Origin: Rhodovulum bhavnagarense
GTDB taxonomy: Bacteria > Pseudomonadota > Alphaproteobacteria > Rhodobacterales > Rhodobacteraceae
DNA: 64,000 nt
Assembly (NCBI RefSeq): GCF_004343505.1
Contig: NZ_SLXU01000015.1
Span: forward strand, 1 to 64,000
Direction: 5' to 3'
Part shown: positions 8,913 to 19,100 of the stretch, one piece after another
How the letters are laid out: every line of letters starts with the position of its first letter
Position numbering within the stretch: the stretch's first letter is position 1
Program-made: the position numbers and the translations under genes
The notes under the pieces: generated by a model
The model's input: the letters and a program-made list of their open reading frames with translations, nothing else
What the model was told of the DNA's origin: nothing
Database searches by the model: none

Positions 8913-9776
8913 CTAGTGCCGCAGGGTCTGGCGCAGCCACGCCTTCCAGATGCGGTCGCGCCGATGACAACGCCGGCGAACATAGCGCGGCAGCCAGCCC
9001 TCGACCTTTCGCTTTTCCGCCGCGGCAAGATCAGAGGCCGCGACCAGCGCCCGGCAGGTGGCACCAAACCGGGCATTGCGGTCACGCATCTCGGCGAAAC
9101 CGGGTTTGGGGCGCGGCATGTAATCACGCGTCTCGTGGATTATCCGTTGCCGAAAGGCCGTCGCGTTGGTGCCACGAACTCCGTCTCCAAGCGCCGCAGC
9201 AAGAATCGCAAGGTGATCCGCGCCCCACGGATCAGGGTATAGCGCATGAATACGGCCGGTGAGTTCTCGGCAGGCTGACAGGCGCCACATGCCGTAAAAC
9301 CAGCACGCGGAATTTTCGAACATCTGGGCGTGCAACCGCGACAGGCGCGGAGCGCTGTCGATGTCCGGATATGGAAACTCTCGCGCCGTTGTTCCAGCCG
9401 AGGCGTCGCGCCGGACCATCGGCACGGCCAGCACGGTTTCAGCGCGCGCATCCAGAAGATCGGCCAGAACCTCGAGATAGGTGTCGTCGGACAAATCGTC
9501 ATAGGCGCGCCACAGGAAATAGGGCGCATCGGCCGCATCGCGGGCAAAGTAAAAATTTTCCAGCACCGGCAGGGTCTTGGTATGCCGCACATGGCGAAAG
9601 CGACTGTCTTTCGCGGCGAAACGCGCGCAGATATCGGGCGTCGCGTCGGTCGAGCCATTGTCGGACAGGATCACCTCGAAATCGCGCAGGCTTTGCCGCG
9701 CAAGACAATCAAGGGATTGGGACAGAAGCGAGGCACCGTTATAGATCGGCACACCGATGGAAACGCGGGGGGCCAT
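8913..9776 (-). CDS. Family 2 glycosyltransferase
   Basis: 287 residues. Classic GT2 start VSIGVPIYNGASLLSQSLDCLARQ, then ILSDNGSTDATPDICARFA, with a likely metal site at WRAYDDLSDDTYLEVL. The C-terminal part is basic (KRKVEGWLPRYVRRR), which could dock on the membrane surface. Last gene of the eight-gene - strand operon that begins with rfbF; 3-nt gap after the CmcI-like gene. Confidence 0.85.
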   Translation of the reverse strand: MAPRVSIGVPIYNGASLLSQSLDCLARQSLRDFEVILSDNGSTDATPDICARFAAKDSRFRHVRHTKTLPVLENFYFARDAADAPYFLWRAYDDLSDDTYLEVLADLLDARAETVLAVPMVRRDASAGTTAREFPYPDIDSAPRLSRLHAQMFENSACWFYGMWRLSACRELTGRIHALYPDPWGADHLAILAAALGDGVRGTNATAFRQRIIHETRDYMPRPKPGFAEMRDRNARFGATCRALVAASDLAAAEKRKVEGWLPRYVRRRCHRRDRIWKAWLRQTLRH

Positions 9777-9779
9777 GGC

Positions 9780-10550
9780 CTAGCCCTTGCGCTTGAGAAA
9801 CCCGTCAGGGGCAACCGAAACGATCAGCTTGCGGTCGATGCTCTTGTCGATCTCGAATTCCGGGTGATCGGGCAACCAGGCATGAACGGCCGTTTTCGGG
9901 TTGTCCCCCGGCCCCCAGGGCCGGTCAAAGGACAGCTCTTTCGGCAAATCCTCGACCACCGTATCATAGACGATGCAATAACTGCCAGGCGTGACCATGG
10001 GAGCATAGGCCTCCAGCTCGGCCAGGACGTGATCATGGGTGTGGTTGCTGTCGAGGCAGACCATGACCGTCTGCGCCGCCCCGACCGCATCGCGCACCTG
10101 GTCCACGATGCCGGGTGCGATGGACGATCCTTCGATCATCGTGATACGCGGCGCCATCGGATGCGCCTCGATCGCGGCGCAGTTATGGGCGCGGATGTCG
10201 ATATCGATGCCGACCACGCGGCGGCGCGGCGCGTTCGGGTCCACGACCTCGCCCGCCTGCGTCGCCTCGCATAGTTCCAGCATCGCCAATAGCGAGGCCG
10301 ACAGGATCAGCGAACCGCCATGGGCAATCCCGGTCTCGACGATCACATCAGGCTTGACCTGCCAGACAAGTTCCTGGAACGCCACGATATCCTGCGGGTA
10401 CTGGATGATCGGCCGCCCAAGCCAGAAAAAATTGTAGGAATAGCGTGCCGCGATCGAACTTTGCAAAAAGTCCGCGCCGCTTTCCAGCAGGATCGCATCC
10501 CCCGGCACCTGTTCCAGCCGCGCGGCGACCTCTTTCTCGAATTCAGTCAT
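9780..10550 (-). CDS. CmcI-like (cephalosporin hydroxylase/rhamnosyl O-methyltransferase) family protein
   Basis: 256 residues. The SAM-binding part reads PDVIVETGIAHGGSLILSASLLAML, then VGIDIDIRAHN and VMVCLDSNHTHDHVLAEL with probable metal ligands. The family includes CmcI and sugar O-methyltransferases; in glycan clusters a sugar O-methyltransferase role is more likely than hydroxylation. Overlaps the upstream methyltransferase gene by 8 nt, so it is part of the same operon. Confidence 0.82.
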   Translation of the reverse strand: MTEFEKEVAARLEQVPGDAILLESGADFLQSSIAARYSYNFFWLGRPIIQYPQDIVAFQELVWQVKPDVIVETGIAHGGSLILSASLLAMLELCEATQAGEVVDPNAPRRRVVGIDIDIRAHNCAAIEAHPMAPRITMIEGSSIAPGIVDQVRDAVGAAQTVMVCLDSNHTHDHVLAELEAYAPMVTPGSYCIVYDTVVEDLPKELSFDRPWGPGDNPKTAVHAWLPDHPEFEIDKSIDRKLIVSVAPDGFLKRKG

Positions 10551-11598
10551 CGCTCATTCCCTTGCAAATGAAACGCGGGCCCGCCATCGCGCGCACCTCG
10601 TCCAGGTAGTTGGGGTTCATCACGGTGATCACGCTATTGTCGGGCAGCTCCGCAAGACCGGCCTCAGGCGACAAGACCTGCAACCCGGTCGCTGCCAGGA
10701 ACCGGCCCTGCTTGGCCGGGTTGATGTCGATCACGCGCGCCACGGGATTGCCCGCGCGTTCGCGCATCAGCGCGTAGATCACCCCCTTGGAGGCGCCGCC
10801 CCAGACCACGTTGCCGCCTTGCGCGCCCGAGGTCTCGGCCCGGAAACGATCGATGAAATCCGCAGGCAGGTCGGCGGCATCGTCCGGGTCGCGCCGGGGC
10901 ACGCACAGGGTGGAAAGATCGGCGACCACCGAAAGGTACTGCCCGCCAAAGCTGCGCGCCAGGTGCAGGGTGCGCCCGAACATCCGGGCAAAATCGCCAA
11001 GACGGAAGTAGTTCACATGTTCATAAAAAATGTCGAACCAGGCCCGGTTGCGGCAAATCCAGTCAAAGCACGGCACCTCTATGTAGATCAGCCCCTTGTG
11101 CCCGTTCGCCGCCGCCAGCCGATGCAGGAACCCGACCGGATCGGGGATATGTTCCAGCACATGGCGCAATATCAGCCCGTTGCCCGAGATCCCCAGATCT
11201 TCGTTGAAATAGACCTTTCTCACGCGGGGGCTGTTGCCCTCGTAGGTGGGATCGAACCCGGTCACGTCAACCCCGCGCGCCAAGAGCAGGTCCAGGAAGG
11301 TGCCCTTGCCGCAACCGACCTCGACCAGGGCCTCGCGCCCCATATGCGCCTCGACCAGGTCGGCGGCACCATCCAGATGCGCCCGAAAGGCCGGGCTGAG
11401 GCCCTGCTCGTTCTGGTAGTTGGCGTCGTAATCCAACAGTTCGGGCTGAAACGCGGCGTTGTAGACAAGACCCGTTTCCATATCCTCGACCAGCCGCATG
11501 TCGCCCTTGGGACAATCGCGCGCCTCTGCCGCGCTGTCATACATGCGGTTCTGAAAGACGGGCAGCGCGTGCTGGGCGTAAAGCTCTCGCAAGGTCAT
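10543..11598 (-). CDS. Class I SAM-dependent methyltransferase with C-methyltransferase-like tail
   Basis: 351 residues from the ATG at 11598, whose ATGA overlaps the stop of the upstream epimerase gene. SAM motif LVEVGCGKGTFLDLLLARGVDVTGFDP; partner segment LILRHVLEHIPDPVGFLHRLA. The C-terminal third (VVWGGASKGVIYALM… VIDINPAKQGRFLAATGLQV) resembles the Methyltransf_14 domain of sugar C-methyltransferases. The N terminus has one CPKGD but no complete zinc motif, unlike the second methyltransferase of this operon. Confidence 0.8.
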   Translation of the reverse strand: MTLRELYAQHALPVFQNRMYDSAAEARDCPKGDMRLVEDMETGLVYNAAFQPELLDYDANYQNEQGLSPAFRAHLDGAADLVEAHMGREALVEVGCGKGTFLDLLLARGVDVTGFDPTYEGNSPRVRKVYFNEDLGISGNGLILRHVLEHIPDPVGFLHRLAAANGHKGLIYIEVPCFDWICRNRAWFDIFYEHVNYFRLGDFARMFGRTLHLARSFGGQYLSVVADLSTLCVPRRDPDDAADLPADFIDRFRAETSGAQGGNVVWGGASKGVIYALMRERAGNPVARVIDINPAKQGRFLAATGLQVLSPEAGLAELPDNSVITVMNPNYLDEVRAMAGPRFICKGMSDD

Positions 11599-12440
11599 CG
11601 GCCTTTCCATGTCCGGGCCAGGCTGGGAACGCCCACCACATAGGGCGGGTCGTCCGGCGGATCGGCCCGCGCGCCCAGCCGGATCAGGTCGGGGCGACCA
11701 TACTCATCGGCGATCCGGGCCGCAAGATCGGCCACGGTGACTGGCTGGCCGGAACAGATGTTCAACGCATCGACCTGCGCCCCCAGCGTGACGGCGGCGA
11801 TCTGGTTACCCGCCTCGGTTACATCCATGAAATCGCGCACCTGTCGGCCCGAGGTCAATTCAGCCGGTTCCCCCCGTGCAAGACGGGCGTGGATATGGGG
11901 GACCAGGCGACGGGGATCTTCGCCCGCGCCGTAAAGATAAAACAACCGGCACCAGGCAAAAGAAACCCCCATCCCCGGCAGCGCGCGCGACAGCGCGAGA
12001 TACGTGGCAGCCTTGGCCGCGCCATAGGGGGTCCGCGGGGCCAGCCGCGCGTCGGGGGAAAGAGGTTTGAAAATCCCCTCAAGGTCGTATTCGAAACAGG
12101 TTCCGATGCCCACGAACCGCCTTACCCCGGCGGCCGCCGCCCCCTGCGCCAGCCGCAAACTGCCGGCGAGGCAATCAAGGTTGCGCGGAGAATGCTGATA
12201 TTTGCCGGGCTCTGCATACCATGCCACATGCACCACCGCGTCGATCCCCGCGCAGGCCCGCCGCCAGGCGGCGGCATCCTCGGCAAAAAGATCGGCGCTG
12301 CGCACCACGCCGGCCAGGTCCGCGGACAGATCGCGCCCCTCGCGCAGCACCGCAACCACCTCGGCGCCCTGCGCGCGTAAAGCGCGCAGAACTTGCCGCC
12401 CGACAAACCCCGTGGCCCCGGTCAACAGAACCCGTGTCAT
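11595..12440 (-). CDS. NAD(P)-dependent sugar epimerase/reductase (extended SDR)
   Basis: 281 residues. Rossmann motif LLTGATGFVGRQVLRAL at the N terminus; active site TPYGAAKAATYLAL (YxxxK); the usual Ser/Thr position is in GIGTCFEYD. Fits a 4-keto reductase or 4-epimerase for an NDP-sugar. Placed between the C-methyltransferase and a second methyltransferase, with ATGA overlaps on both sides. Inferred role: final reduction of the CDP-4-keto sugar built by rfbF-rfbG. Confidence 0.83.
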   Translation of the reverse strand: MTRVLLTGATGFVGRQVLRALRAQGAEVVAVLREGRDLSADLAGVVRSADLFAEDAAAWRRACAGIDAVVHVAWYAEPGKYQHSPRNLDCLAGSLRLAQGAAAAGVRRFVGIGTCFEYDLEGIFKPLSPDARLAPRTPYGAAKAATYLALSRALPGMGVSFAWCRLFYLYGAGEDPRRLVPHIHARLARGEPAELTSGRQVRDFMDVTEAGNQIAAVTLGAQVDALNICSGQPVTVADLAARIADEYGRPDLIRLGARADPPDDPPYVVGVPSLARTWKGR

Positions 12441-13666
12441 AGGATCGTCAGCTCGGGCACCGCGATCACGAGGCGGGTACCCCGCCGCGCCAGGTGGTCA
12501 AGCTGGGCGCGCACCTCGTCAACTATGTTCCATGGCAGGATCAGCACGAAATCGGGCCGGACCCGATCCAGCATGTCGGGGGCATGGATCGGGATGTGAC
12601 TGCCCGGCAGGAACTTGCCCTGCTTGGCCTCGGCCGCATCGCAAACGAAGGGCACCAGGTCCGGTTTAACGCCTGCATAATTCAACAGCGTGTTGCCCTT
12701 GGCAGCCGCGCCATAGGCCGCGACCGTCCTTCCGTCACGCTTGGCATCCAGAAGGAACCGCAACAGCGCATCCTTCAGCGCATCGGCACGCGGCTGGAAT
12801 GAATCGTAATAGGCGTGGTTTTCCATCCCCCGGCGGCGTTCCTCGGCCAAGAGCGCCGCCACGCCCAGATGCTCGGGATGGCTGGCCGTTTCATGGCAGG
12901 CATAGACCCGCAGGCTGCCGCCATGGGTCGGCAATTGCTCGACATCGAAAACCCGCAGGCCCGCCGCGGCAAGGATGCGCTGGACGCTGACCAGCGAGAG
13001 ATAGGAATAATGTTCGTGATAGACCGTGTCGAACTGACAGAATTCCACCAGCCGCATCAGGTGCGGGAACTCCAGCGTGATCACGCCCTCGGGTTTCAGC
13101 GCGCCCGCCAGCCCCCGCGCGAAATCGTTGATGTCGGGCACATGGGCAAAGACATTATTGCCCGCGATCAGGTCGGCCTGCCGTCCTTCGCCCGCCAGCC
13201 GCGCACCCAGCGCCTGCCCGAAAAACTCTCTCAGCACGGGGATACCCTGCGCCTCGGCGGCGGCGGCGGTAGAGGCCGTGGGCTCGATCCCCAGGCAGGG
13301 CACGCCAGCCTGCACGAAGTTGCGCAACAGGTAGCCATCGTTCGAAGCCACCTCGATCACGAAGCTGTCGGCGTCCAGCGCGAACCTGTCGCGCACCATC
13401 GCCGCATAGCGCGCGCCATGGTCAAGCCACCCCCGCGAGGTGGACGAGAAATAGGCATAGTCCGCATCGAACAACGCCTCGGGCGCGGCAAAATCCTCGG
13501 TCTGCACCAGGAAACAGCTATCGCACACCATCAAGCGCAGCGGATAGGTCACCTCGGCCCGGTGCAGCGCCTCGGGCGCGAGATAGGCGTTCGAGGGCGG
13601 CGCATAGCCCAGGTCAAGGAAGGGACGCGTCAGCGGCGCATGGCAGTGTCGGCAGGTCTGGGTCAT
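12437..13666 (-). CDS. Sugar C-methyltransferase with N-terminal zinc motif (TylCIII/NovU-like)
   Basis: 409 residues in three parts. An N-terminal zinc-binding domain has CRHCHAPL and VCDSCFLVQ. A central SAM domain has SFVIEVASNDGYLLRNFVQAGVPCLGIEPT. A C-terminal Methyltransf_14-type domain has VAAYGAAAKGNTLLNYAGV. The architecture is that of NDP-4-keto-6-deoxysugar C-methyltransferases, with a likely catalytic pair at YHEHYSYLS. It predicts a branched-chain sugar. ATGA overlaps on both flanks. Confidence 0.87.
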   Translation of the reverse strand: MTQTCRHCHAPLTRPFLDLGYAPPSNAYLAPEALHRAEVTYPLRLMVCDSCFLVQTEDFAAPEALFDADYAYFSSTSRGWLDHGARYAAMVRDRFALDADSFVIEVASNDGYLLRNFVQAGVPCLGIEPTASTAAAAEAQGIPVLREFFGQALGARLAGEGRQADLIAGNNVFAHVPDINDFARGLAGALKPEGVITLEFPHLMRLVEFCQFDTVYHEHYSYLSLVSVQRILAAAGLRVFDVEQLPTHGGSLRVYACHETASHPEHLGVAALLAEERRRGMENHAYYDSFQPRADALKDALLRFLLDAKRDGRTVAAYGAAAKGNTLLNYAGVKPDLVPFVCDAAEAKQGKFLPGSHIPIHAPDMLDRVRPDFVLILPWNIVDEVRAQLDHLARRGTRLVIAVPELTIL

Positions 13667-14208
13667 GGGATAGGGTCCAGCGTTTCAAGCCCAGCAAAAC
13701 CGGCATCGCGGGGCGAAAGGTCGGCCACCGGGCGAGGCCAGTTGATACCTAGCGCCGGATCCGCATGGTGCAGGCCGCCCTCATGCGCGGGGCTGTAATA
13801 TTGCGAATGGAAGTACAAAAGCTCGGTATCGGGCCGAAGCGTCTGGAACCCGTGGGCAAAGCCTCGGGGAATATAGATCATCGCGCCGTTTTGCGCCGAC
13901 AGTTCCAGCCCGGTCCATTGCCCGTAGGTGGGCGAGCCCGCGCGCAGGTCGACAATCACGTCGTAGATGGCACCGGACACGCAGCGCACCAACTTGACCT
14001 CGGCCATCGGCGGGCGCTGGAAATGCAACCCTCGCAGCGTGCCCTCGGCCCGGCTGAACGAGGCGTTGACCTGTACCCACTCGGTGTTCAGGTCGTGGGC
14101 GCCGAATTCGCGGGCACAAAAGACGCGGGCAAAGAAACCGCGGCTGTCCTCGCGCTGGTCCAGCGTGACCTTCCAGGCCCCCTCCAGCGGCAGCGGCGTA
14201 AAGATCAT
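13663..14208 (-). CDS. rfbC: dTDP-4-dehydrorhamnose 3,5-epimerase-like protein
   Basis: 181 residues, normal for RmlC cupins. Conserved segments are EDSRGFFARVFC, ASFSRAEGTLRGLHFQRPP (base His), AIYDVIVDLRAGSPTYGQW, IPRGFAHGFQTL and the YYSPAHEGGL end. The start ATG (14208) overlaps the rfbG stop; the longer frame upstream lies inside rfbG. In this operon the substrate is probably a CDP- rather than dTDP-linked 4-keto-6-deoxysugar, because no rmlA or rmlB is present. Confidence 0.9.
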   Translation of the reverse strand: MIFTPLPLEGAWKVTLDQREDSRGFFARVFCAREFGAHDLNTEWVQVNASFSRAEGTLRGLHFQRPPMAEVKLVRCVSGAIYDVIVDLRAGSPTYGQWTGLELSAQNGAMIYIPRGFAHGFQTLRPDTELLYFHSQYYSPAHEGGLHHADPALGINWPRPVADLSPRDAGFAGLETLDPIP

Positions 14209-15251
14209 GCTGCCCCCCCATGCGCCGCGATCTGGGCGCGGGTCAGCGCGGCCGCATCCGCGCCCGCGGTGACGTCGCGATACCATGTGACGGTTTCCGC
14301 CAGCCCCCGCGCAATGTCCCAGCGCGGCGCCCAGCCCAGTTCGGTCCGCGCCTTGTCGATGGTCAGCGACAGCCGCCCGGCCTCGTGCGGGGCGTCCGGG
14401 TCGGTGGCGTCGATCCACTTGCCTGGCCAGAGGGTGGTGGCGGCCTCGACCAAGTCGCGCACGGCGCGCAGATCGCCGGGTTCGGGGCCGAAGTTGAAGG
14501 CGTCCTGCCAGCGCGGATCGTCGGACGTCATCAGGCGCTCGGCCAACAACAGGTAGCCGCTCAGCGGTTCCAGGACATGCTGCCAGGGGCGGATGGCGGC
14601 GGGGTTGCGCACCCTCAGCGGCTGCCCGGCGGCAAAGGCGCGGGCCAGATCGGGGATCAGCCGGTTTTCCGACCAGTCGCCACCGCCGATCACATTGCCG
14701 GCGCGCACGGTGGCGATTTTCAGGCCCGCGGCACCAAAGGATTTGCGCCAGCTTTCGGCCACCAGTTCGCAAGCGGCCTTGGAGGCGGAATAGGGGTCGT
14801 GCCCGCCCAGCCGATCGGTTTCACGATAACCATGCACCCATTCGCGATTTTCATAGACCTTGTCGGTGGTGACCACGACAACCGGCACCGCGCGCCCCGC
14901 GATCCGCAAGGCGTCCAGCAGATGCACGGTGCCCATCACGTTGGTGGCCCAGGTTTCCACCGGATCGCGGTAGGATCGCTGCACCAGGGGCTGGGCGGCC
15001 AGGTGAAACACCATGTCGGGCGCAAACGCCGCCACCCGCGCGGCCACCCCCGCCCGGTCGCGCAGGTCAACAATCGCATGGTCCAACCGATCGGCCAACC
15101 CCAACTGGTCGAACAGCGCCGGGTCGTGATCGGGTGGCAGGGCAAGGCCGAATACCCCTGCCCCGCGCGCCAGCAACATCTCTGCCAGCCACGCGCCCTT
15201 GAAGCCGGTATGACCGGTCAAAAGAACCTGCTTGCCCGCCCAAAGCCCCAT
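14205..15251 (-). CDS. rfbG: CDP-glucose 4,6-dehydratase
   Basis: 348 residues. Converts CDP-glucose to CDP-4-keto-6-deoxyglucose. NAD site QVLLTGHTGFKGAWLAEMLL, HLAAQPLVQRSYRDP, active-site DPYSASKAACELV and the C-terminal LTIDKARTELGWAPRW are all family hallmarks. Three nucleotides after rfbF, ATGA overlap with rfbC. Confidence 0.95.
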   Translation of the reverse strand: MGLWAGKQVLLTGHTGFKGAWLAEMLLARGAGVFGLALPPDHDPALFDQLGLADRLDHAIVDLRDRAGVAARVAAFAPDMVFHLAAQPLVQRSYRDPVETWATNVMGTVHLLDALRIAGRAVPVVVVTTDKVYENREWVHGYRETDRLGGHDPYSASKAACELVAESWRKSFGAAGLKIATVRAGNVIGGGDWSENRLIPDLARAFAAGQPLRVRNPAAIRPWQHVLEPLSGYLLLAERLMTSDDPRWQDAFNFGPEPGDLRAVRDLVEAATTLWPGKWIDATDPDAPHEAGRLSLTIDKARTELGWAPRWDIARGLAETVTWYRDVTAGADAAALTRAQIAAHGGAA

Positions 15252-15254
15252 CGC

Positions 15255-16022
15255 CTAGCCCCAGACCTTCCAGGGCGCGTTGCCCTCGGCCCATAGCGCC
15301 TCAAGCCGGTTCTTGTCGCGCATCGTGTCCATCGCCGCCCAGAAGCCGTCATGGCGATAGACCGACAATTGCCCATCACGGGCCAGACTTTCCAGCGGCG
15401 CGCGTTCCCAAGGGATCTGATCGCCTTCGATCCGATCCAGGACCGATGGCTCGCACACGAAAAAGCCGCCATTTATCCAGCGCCCGTCGCCCTGTGGTTT
15501 CTCTTCGAAGCTGGTCACCCGGTCGCCCTTGATCTCCAGCGCGCCGAACCGGCCGTCGGGCTGGATCGCGGTAACCGTCGCCTCGGTACCTTGCGCGCGG
15601 TGAAAACCGATCAGCGCGCCGATATCCACGTTCGAAACCCCGTCGCCATAGGTCAGGCAAAAGGTATCGTCCAGATGCTCGGCCACCCGTTTCAGCCGCC
15701 CTCCGGTCAGGGTGCTCTCGCCGGTATCCACCAGCGTGACCTTCCACGGCTCGGCCTTGCGCTGGTGAACCTCCATCCGGTTCTCGTCCATGTGAAAGGT
15801 CACATCGGACATGTGCAGGAAGTAATTGGCGAAATATTCCTTGATCTGGTAGCCTTTGTAGCCGCAGCAGATCACGAATTCCATCACGCCATGGGCGCCG
15901 TAGGTCTTCATGATGTGCCACAGGATCGGGCGCCCGCCGATCTCGATCATGGGTTTGGGGCGCAGGTGCGATTCCTCGCTGATCCGCGTGCCCAGCCCCC
16001 CTGCAAGGATTACCGCCTTCAT
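15255..16022 (-). CDS. rfbF: Glucose-1-phosphate cytidylyltransferase
   Basis: 255 residues. Makes CDP-glucose from CTP and glucose-1-phosphate. Nucleotidyltransferase motif [25 protein letters not shown], then [17 protein letters not shown] and [12 protein letters not shown]. Start ATG at 16022; the frame further upstream overlaps the dnaE spacer and is not conserved-looking. First gene of the operon and the entry point to the CDP-sugar branch. It lies 80 nt after dnaE on the same strand, so readthrough is possible. Confidence 0.95.
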   Translation of the reverse strand: MKAVILAGGLGTRISEESHLRPKPMIEIGGRPILWHIMKTYGAHGVMEFVICCGYKGYQIKEYFANYFLHMSDVTFHMDENRMEVHQRKAEPWKVTLVDTGESTLTGGRLKRVAEHLDDTFCLTYGDGVSNVDIGALIGFHRAQGTEATVTAIQPDGRFGALEIKGDRVTSFEEKPQGDGRWINGGFFVCEPSVLDRIEGDQIPWERAPLESLARDGQLSVYRHDGFWAAMDTMRDKNRLEALWAEGNAPWKVWG

Positions 16023-16102
16023 CTCGTGCCGTCCCTTTGCGCGCCAGCCGTCCCCGCCCTCATACGCCGCCTGCCTCGGCCACGCCACCCCGCAGCGTTG
16101 CC

Positions 16103-19100
16103 TCAGATATCCTCGACCAGCGCGATACCCTGCAAGGACTTGATCGCGCCCTTGATCTGCGGTGTGACCGGATAGCTTTCGGGCAGGGCAATCTCGACCT
16201 CGCCGGGCAGGTCGGGCGCCATCAGGCAAAACTGGACAGGGCCACGTCCGCGGATACCGCTCTCGCCCCTGGCACGCTCCAGCACACCGGCAACCGATTG
16301 CACCGCCTCGGCAGATTCGACGTAGATCTTCAATCCGGCACTGCCCGCATCGGCCACCACGCTGTCAATGGGTTGCACCGCGCGGGCCAGCAATTTCAAC
16401 TGGTCGTTTTCCTGGGTCGCCTCGACGGTAAGCACTACGTTCATCCCGGCCTCAAGGTGATCGCGCGCGACCTCCAGCACGTCGGAAAACAGCGTCACCT
16501 CGTAAAGCCCGGTCGGGTCGGACAACTGCGCAAATGCAAAGCGGTTGCCCTTGGCCGACTTGCGTTCCTGCCGCCCGGCCACCGCGCCGGCCAGCTTGGC
16601 AATGGTGGGGCCGGACTTGGTAGCCTGTTCGATCTCGGCCCTGGTCATCACCTTTTTCCGCCTGAGCGCGGCCATGTAGTCATCCAGTGGATGCCCGGAG
16701 AGGTAGAAACCGATGGCCTTCTGTTCCTCGGCCAGCCTCTCGTTGGGCAGCCAGTCGGCCACGGGCGACAGGCGCGGCTCTGGCAAATCGTCGCCCGCCT
16801 CACCGAACAGCGACACCTGGGACGAGGCGCGTTGATCAAAGATCGCGGCCGAATAGGCCACCAGCGCATCGAGACTTTCGAGAACCCGGCGGCGGTTGGG
16901 GTCCAGTTGGTCAAAGGCCCCCGCGCGGGCCAGCATTTCCAGCGGCCGCTTGCCGATCCGTTTCAGATCGACCCGCCGGGCAACATCGTAAAGCGTGGCA
17001 AAGGGTTTGTCGCCGCGGCCCGCAACGATCAGGCCCATCGCGTCCACGCCCACGTTTTTCAGCGCGCCCAGCGCATAGACCAGTTTCCCGTCCCGGACAT
17101 CGAACGTCGCCTGCGAACGGTTGACGCAGGGCGGCACGATCTCGATCTCAAGCCCGCGGCGCACCTCTTCGGCATAGACCGACAGCTTGTCGGTCAGGTG
17201 GATGTCGCAGTTCATGACACCTGCCATGAACTCGACCGGGTGATTGGCCTTGAGCCAGGCAGTCTGGTAACTGACCACCGCATAGGCCGCCGCGTGCGAC
17301 TTGTTGAAACCGTAATTGGCGAACTTTTCCAGCAGGTCGAAGACCTCGCCCGCCTTCTTCGCATCGACGCCATGGGTGGCCTTGGCGCCCTCGATAAACT
17401 TGGGGCGTTCCTTGGCCATTTCCTCGGCAATCTTCTTGCCCATGGCCCGGCGCAACAGGTCCGCGCCACCCAGGGAATAGCCCGCCATGACCTGCGCGAT
17501 CTGCATGACCTGTTCCTGGTAGACGATGATGCCCTGGGTTTCCGCCAGGATGTGGTCGATCGTGGGGTGAATCGATTCCAGAGGCTTGAGCCCGTGTTTC
17601 ACCTCGCAATAGGTCGGGATGTTCTCCATCGGGCCGGGGCGATACAAGGCCACCAGCGCAACGATATCCTCGATGCAGGTGGGCTTCATCCGGCGCAACG
17701 CATCCATCATGCCCGAGCTTTCCACCTGGAACACGGCGACCGTCTTGGCGCTGGCATACAGGTGATATGTCTTTGCATCGTCCAGCGGGATCTGTCCGAT
17801 ATCGTTCTCGGCTCCTTCGGCGGGCTCGTAGATGCGGCTACCGTCCGGGGCCTCGTGCAACTGCCGTCCGCCGCGTCGGATCAGGTCGATGGCATTCTGG
17901 ATCACCGTCAGGGTTTTCAGACCGAGAAAGTCGAATTTGACCAGCCCCGCCTGTTCCACCCATTTCATGTTGAACTGGGTCGCGGGCATGTCGGACCGCG
18001 GGTCCTGGTAAAGCGGCACCAACTCGTCCAGCGGCCGGTCGCCGATCACCACGCCTGCGGCATGGGTGGACGCGTTTCTCAGCAGTCCCTCGACCTGCTG
18101 GCCATAGGTCAAAAGCCGGTCCACGACTTCCTCGGCACGGGCTGCCTCGCGCAGGCGGGGTTCGTCGGCAAGGGCCTTTTCGATCGACACCGGCTTGACC
18201 CCCTCGACCGGGATCAGCTTGGACAGCTTGTCAACCTGGCCATAGGGCATCTGCAAGACGCGGCCCACGTCGCGCACGGCGGCCTTGGACAACAGCGCGC
18301 CGAAGGTGATGATCTGCGCCACCTTGTCGCGGCCATACCTTTCCTGGACGTAGTGGATCACCTCTTCGCGGCGATCCATGCAGAAGTCGATGTCGAAGTC
18401 GGGCATCGAGACCCGTTCGGGGTTCAGGAAGCGTTCGAACAGCAGCGAATAGCGCAAGGGGTCCAGATCGGTGATGGTCAGAGCATAGGCCACCAGCGAC
18501 CCCGCGCCAGACCCCCGCCCCGGCCCCACCGGGATATCGTGATCCTTGGCCCACTTGATGAAATCGGCAACGATCAGGAAATAGCCGGGAAAGCCCATGC
18601 CCTCGATGATGCCCAGCTCGAATTCCAGCCGCTTTTCATAGTCCTCGACGGGGGCGGCATGCGGGATCACGGCCAGCCGCGCGGCCAGCCCCTCTTGCGC
18701 CTGGCGGCGCAACTCCTCGACCTCGTCATCGGCGAATACCGGCAGGATCGGCTTGCGTTTTTCCGCCTTGACCGCACAGCGTCGGGCGATTTCCACGGTG
18801 TTCTCGATGGCCTCGGGCAGGTCGGCGAACAGCGCCGCCATCTCGTCAGGCGTCTTGAAATAATGCTGCGGCGTCAGGCGGCGGCGCGGCTCGGCCTGGT
18901 CCACATAGGCGCCATCAGCAATGCAGATCAGCGCATCATGCGCCTCGTACATCGCGGATTTGGGGAAATAAACGTCATTGGTGGCCACCAGCGGCAGGTC
19001 CATCGCATAGGCCATTTCCACATGGGCCCGCTCTGTCGCGGCCTCGGCCGCCGTCACTTGCCCCCCCTCGCCCGCATGACGCTGAAGCTCGACATACAGC

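Noticed and set aside
9780-10550. Cephalosporin biosynthesis gene
   Set aside because: The CmcI-like fold occurs widely in glycan clusters; no beta-lactam genes are nearby.
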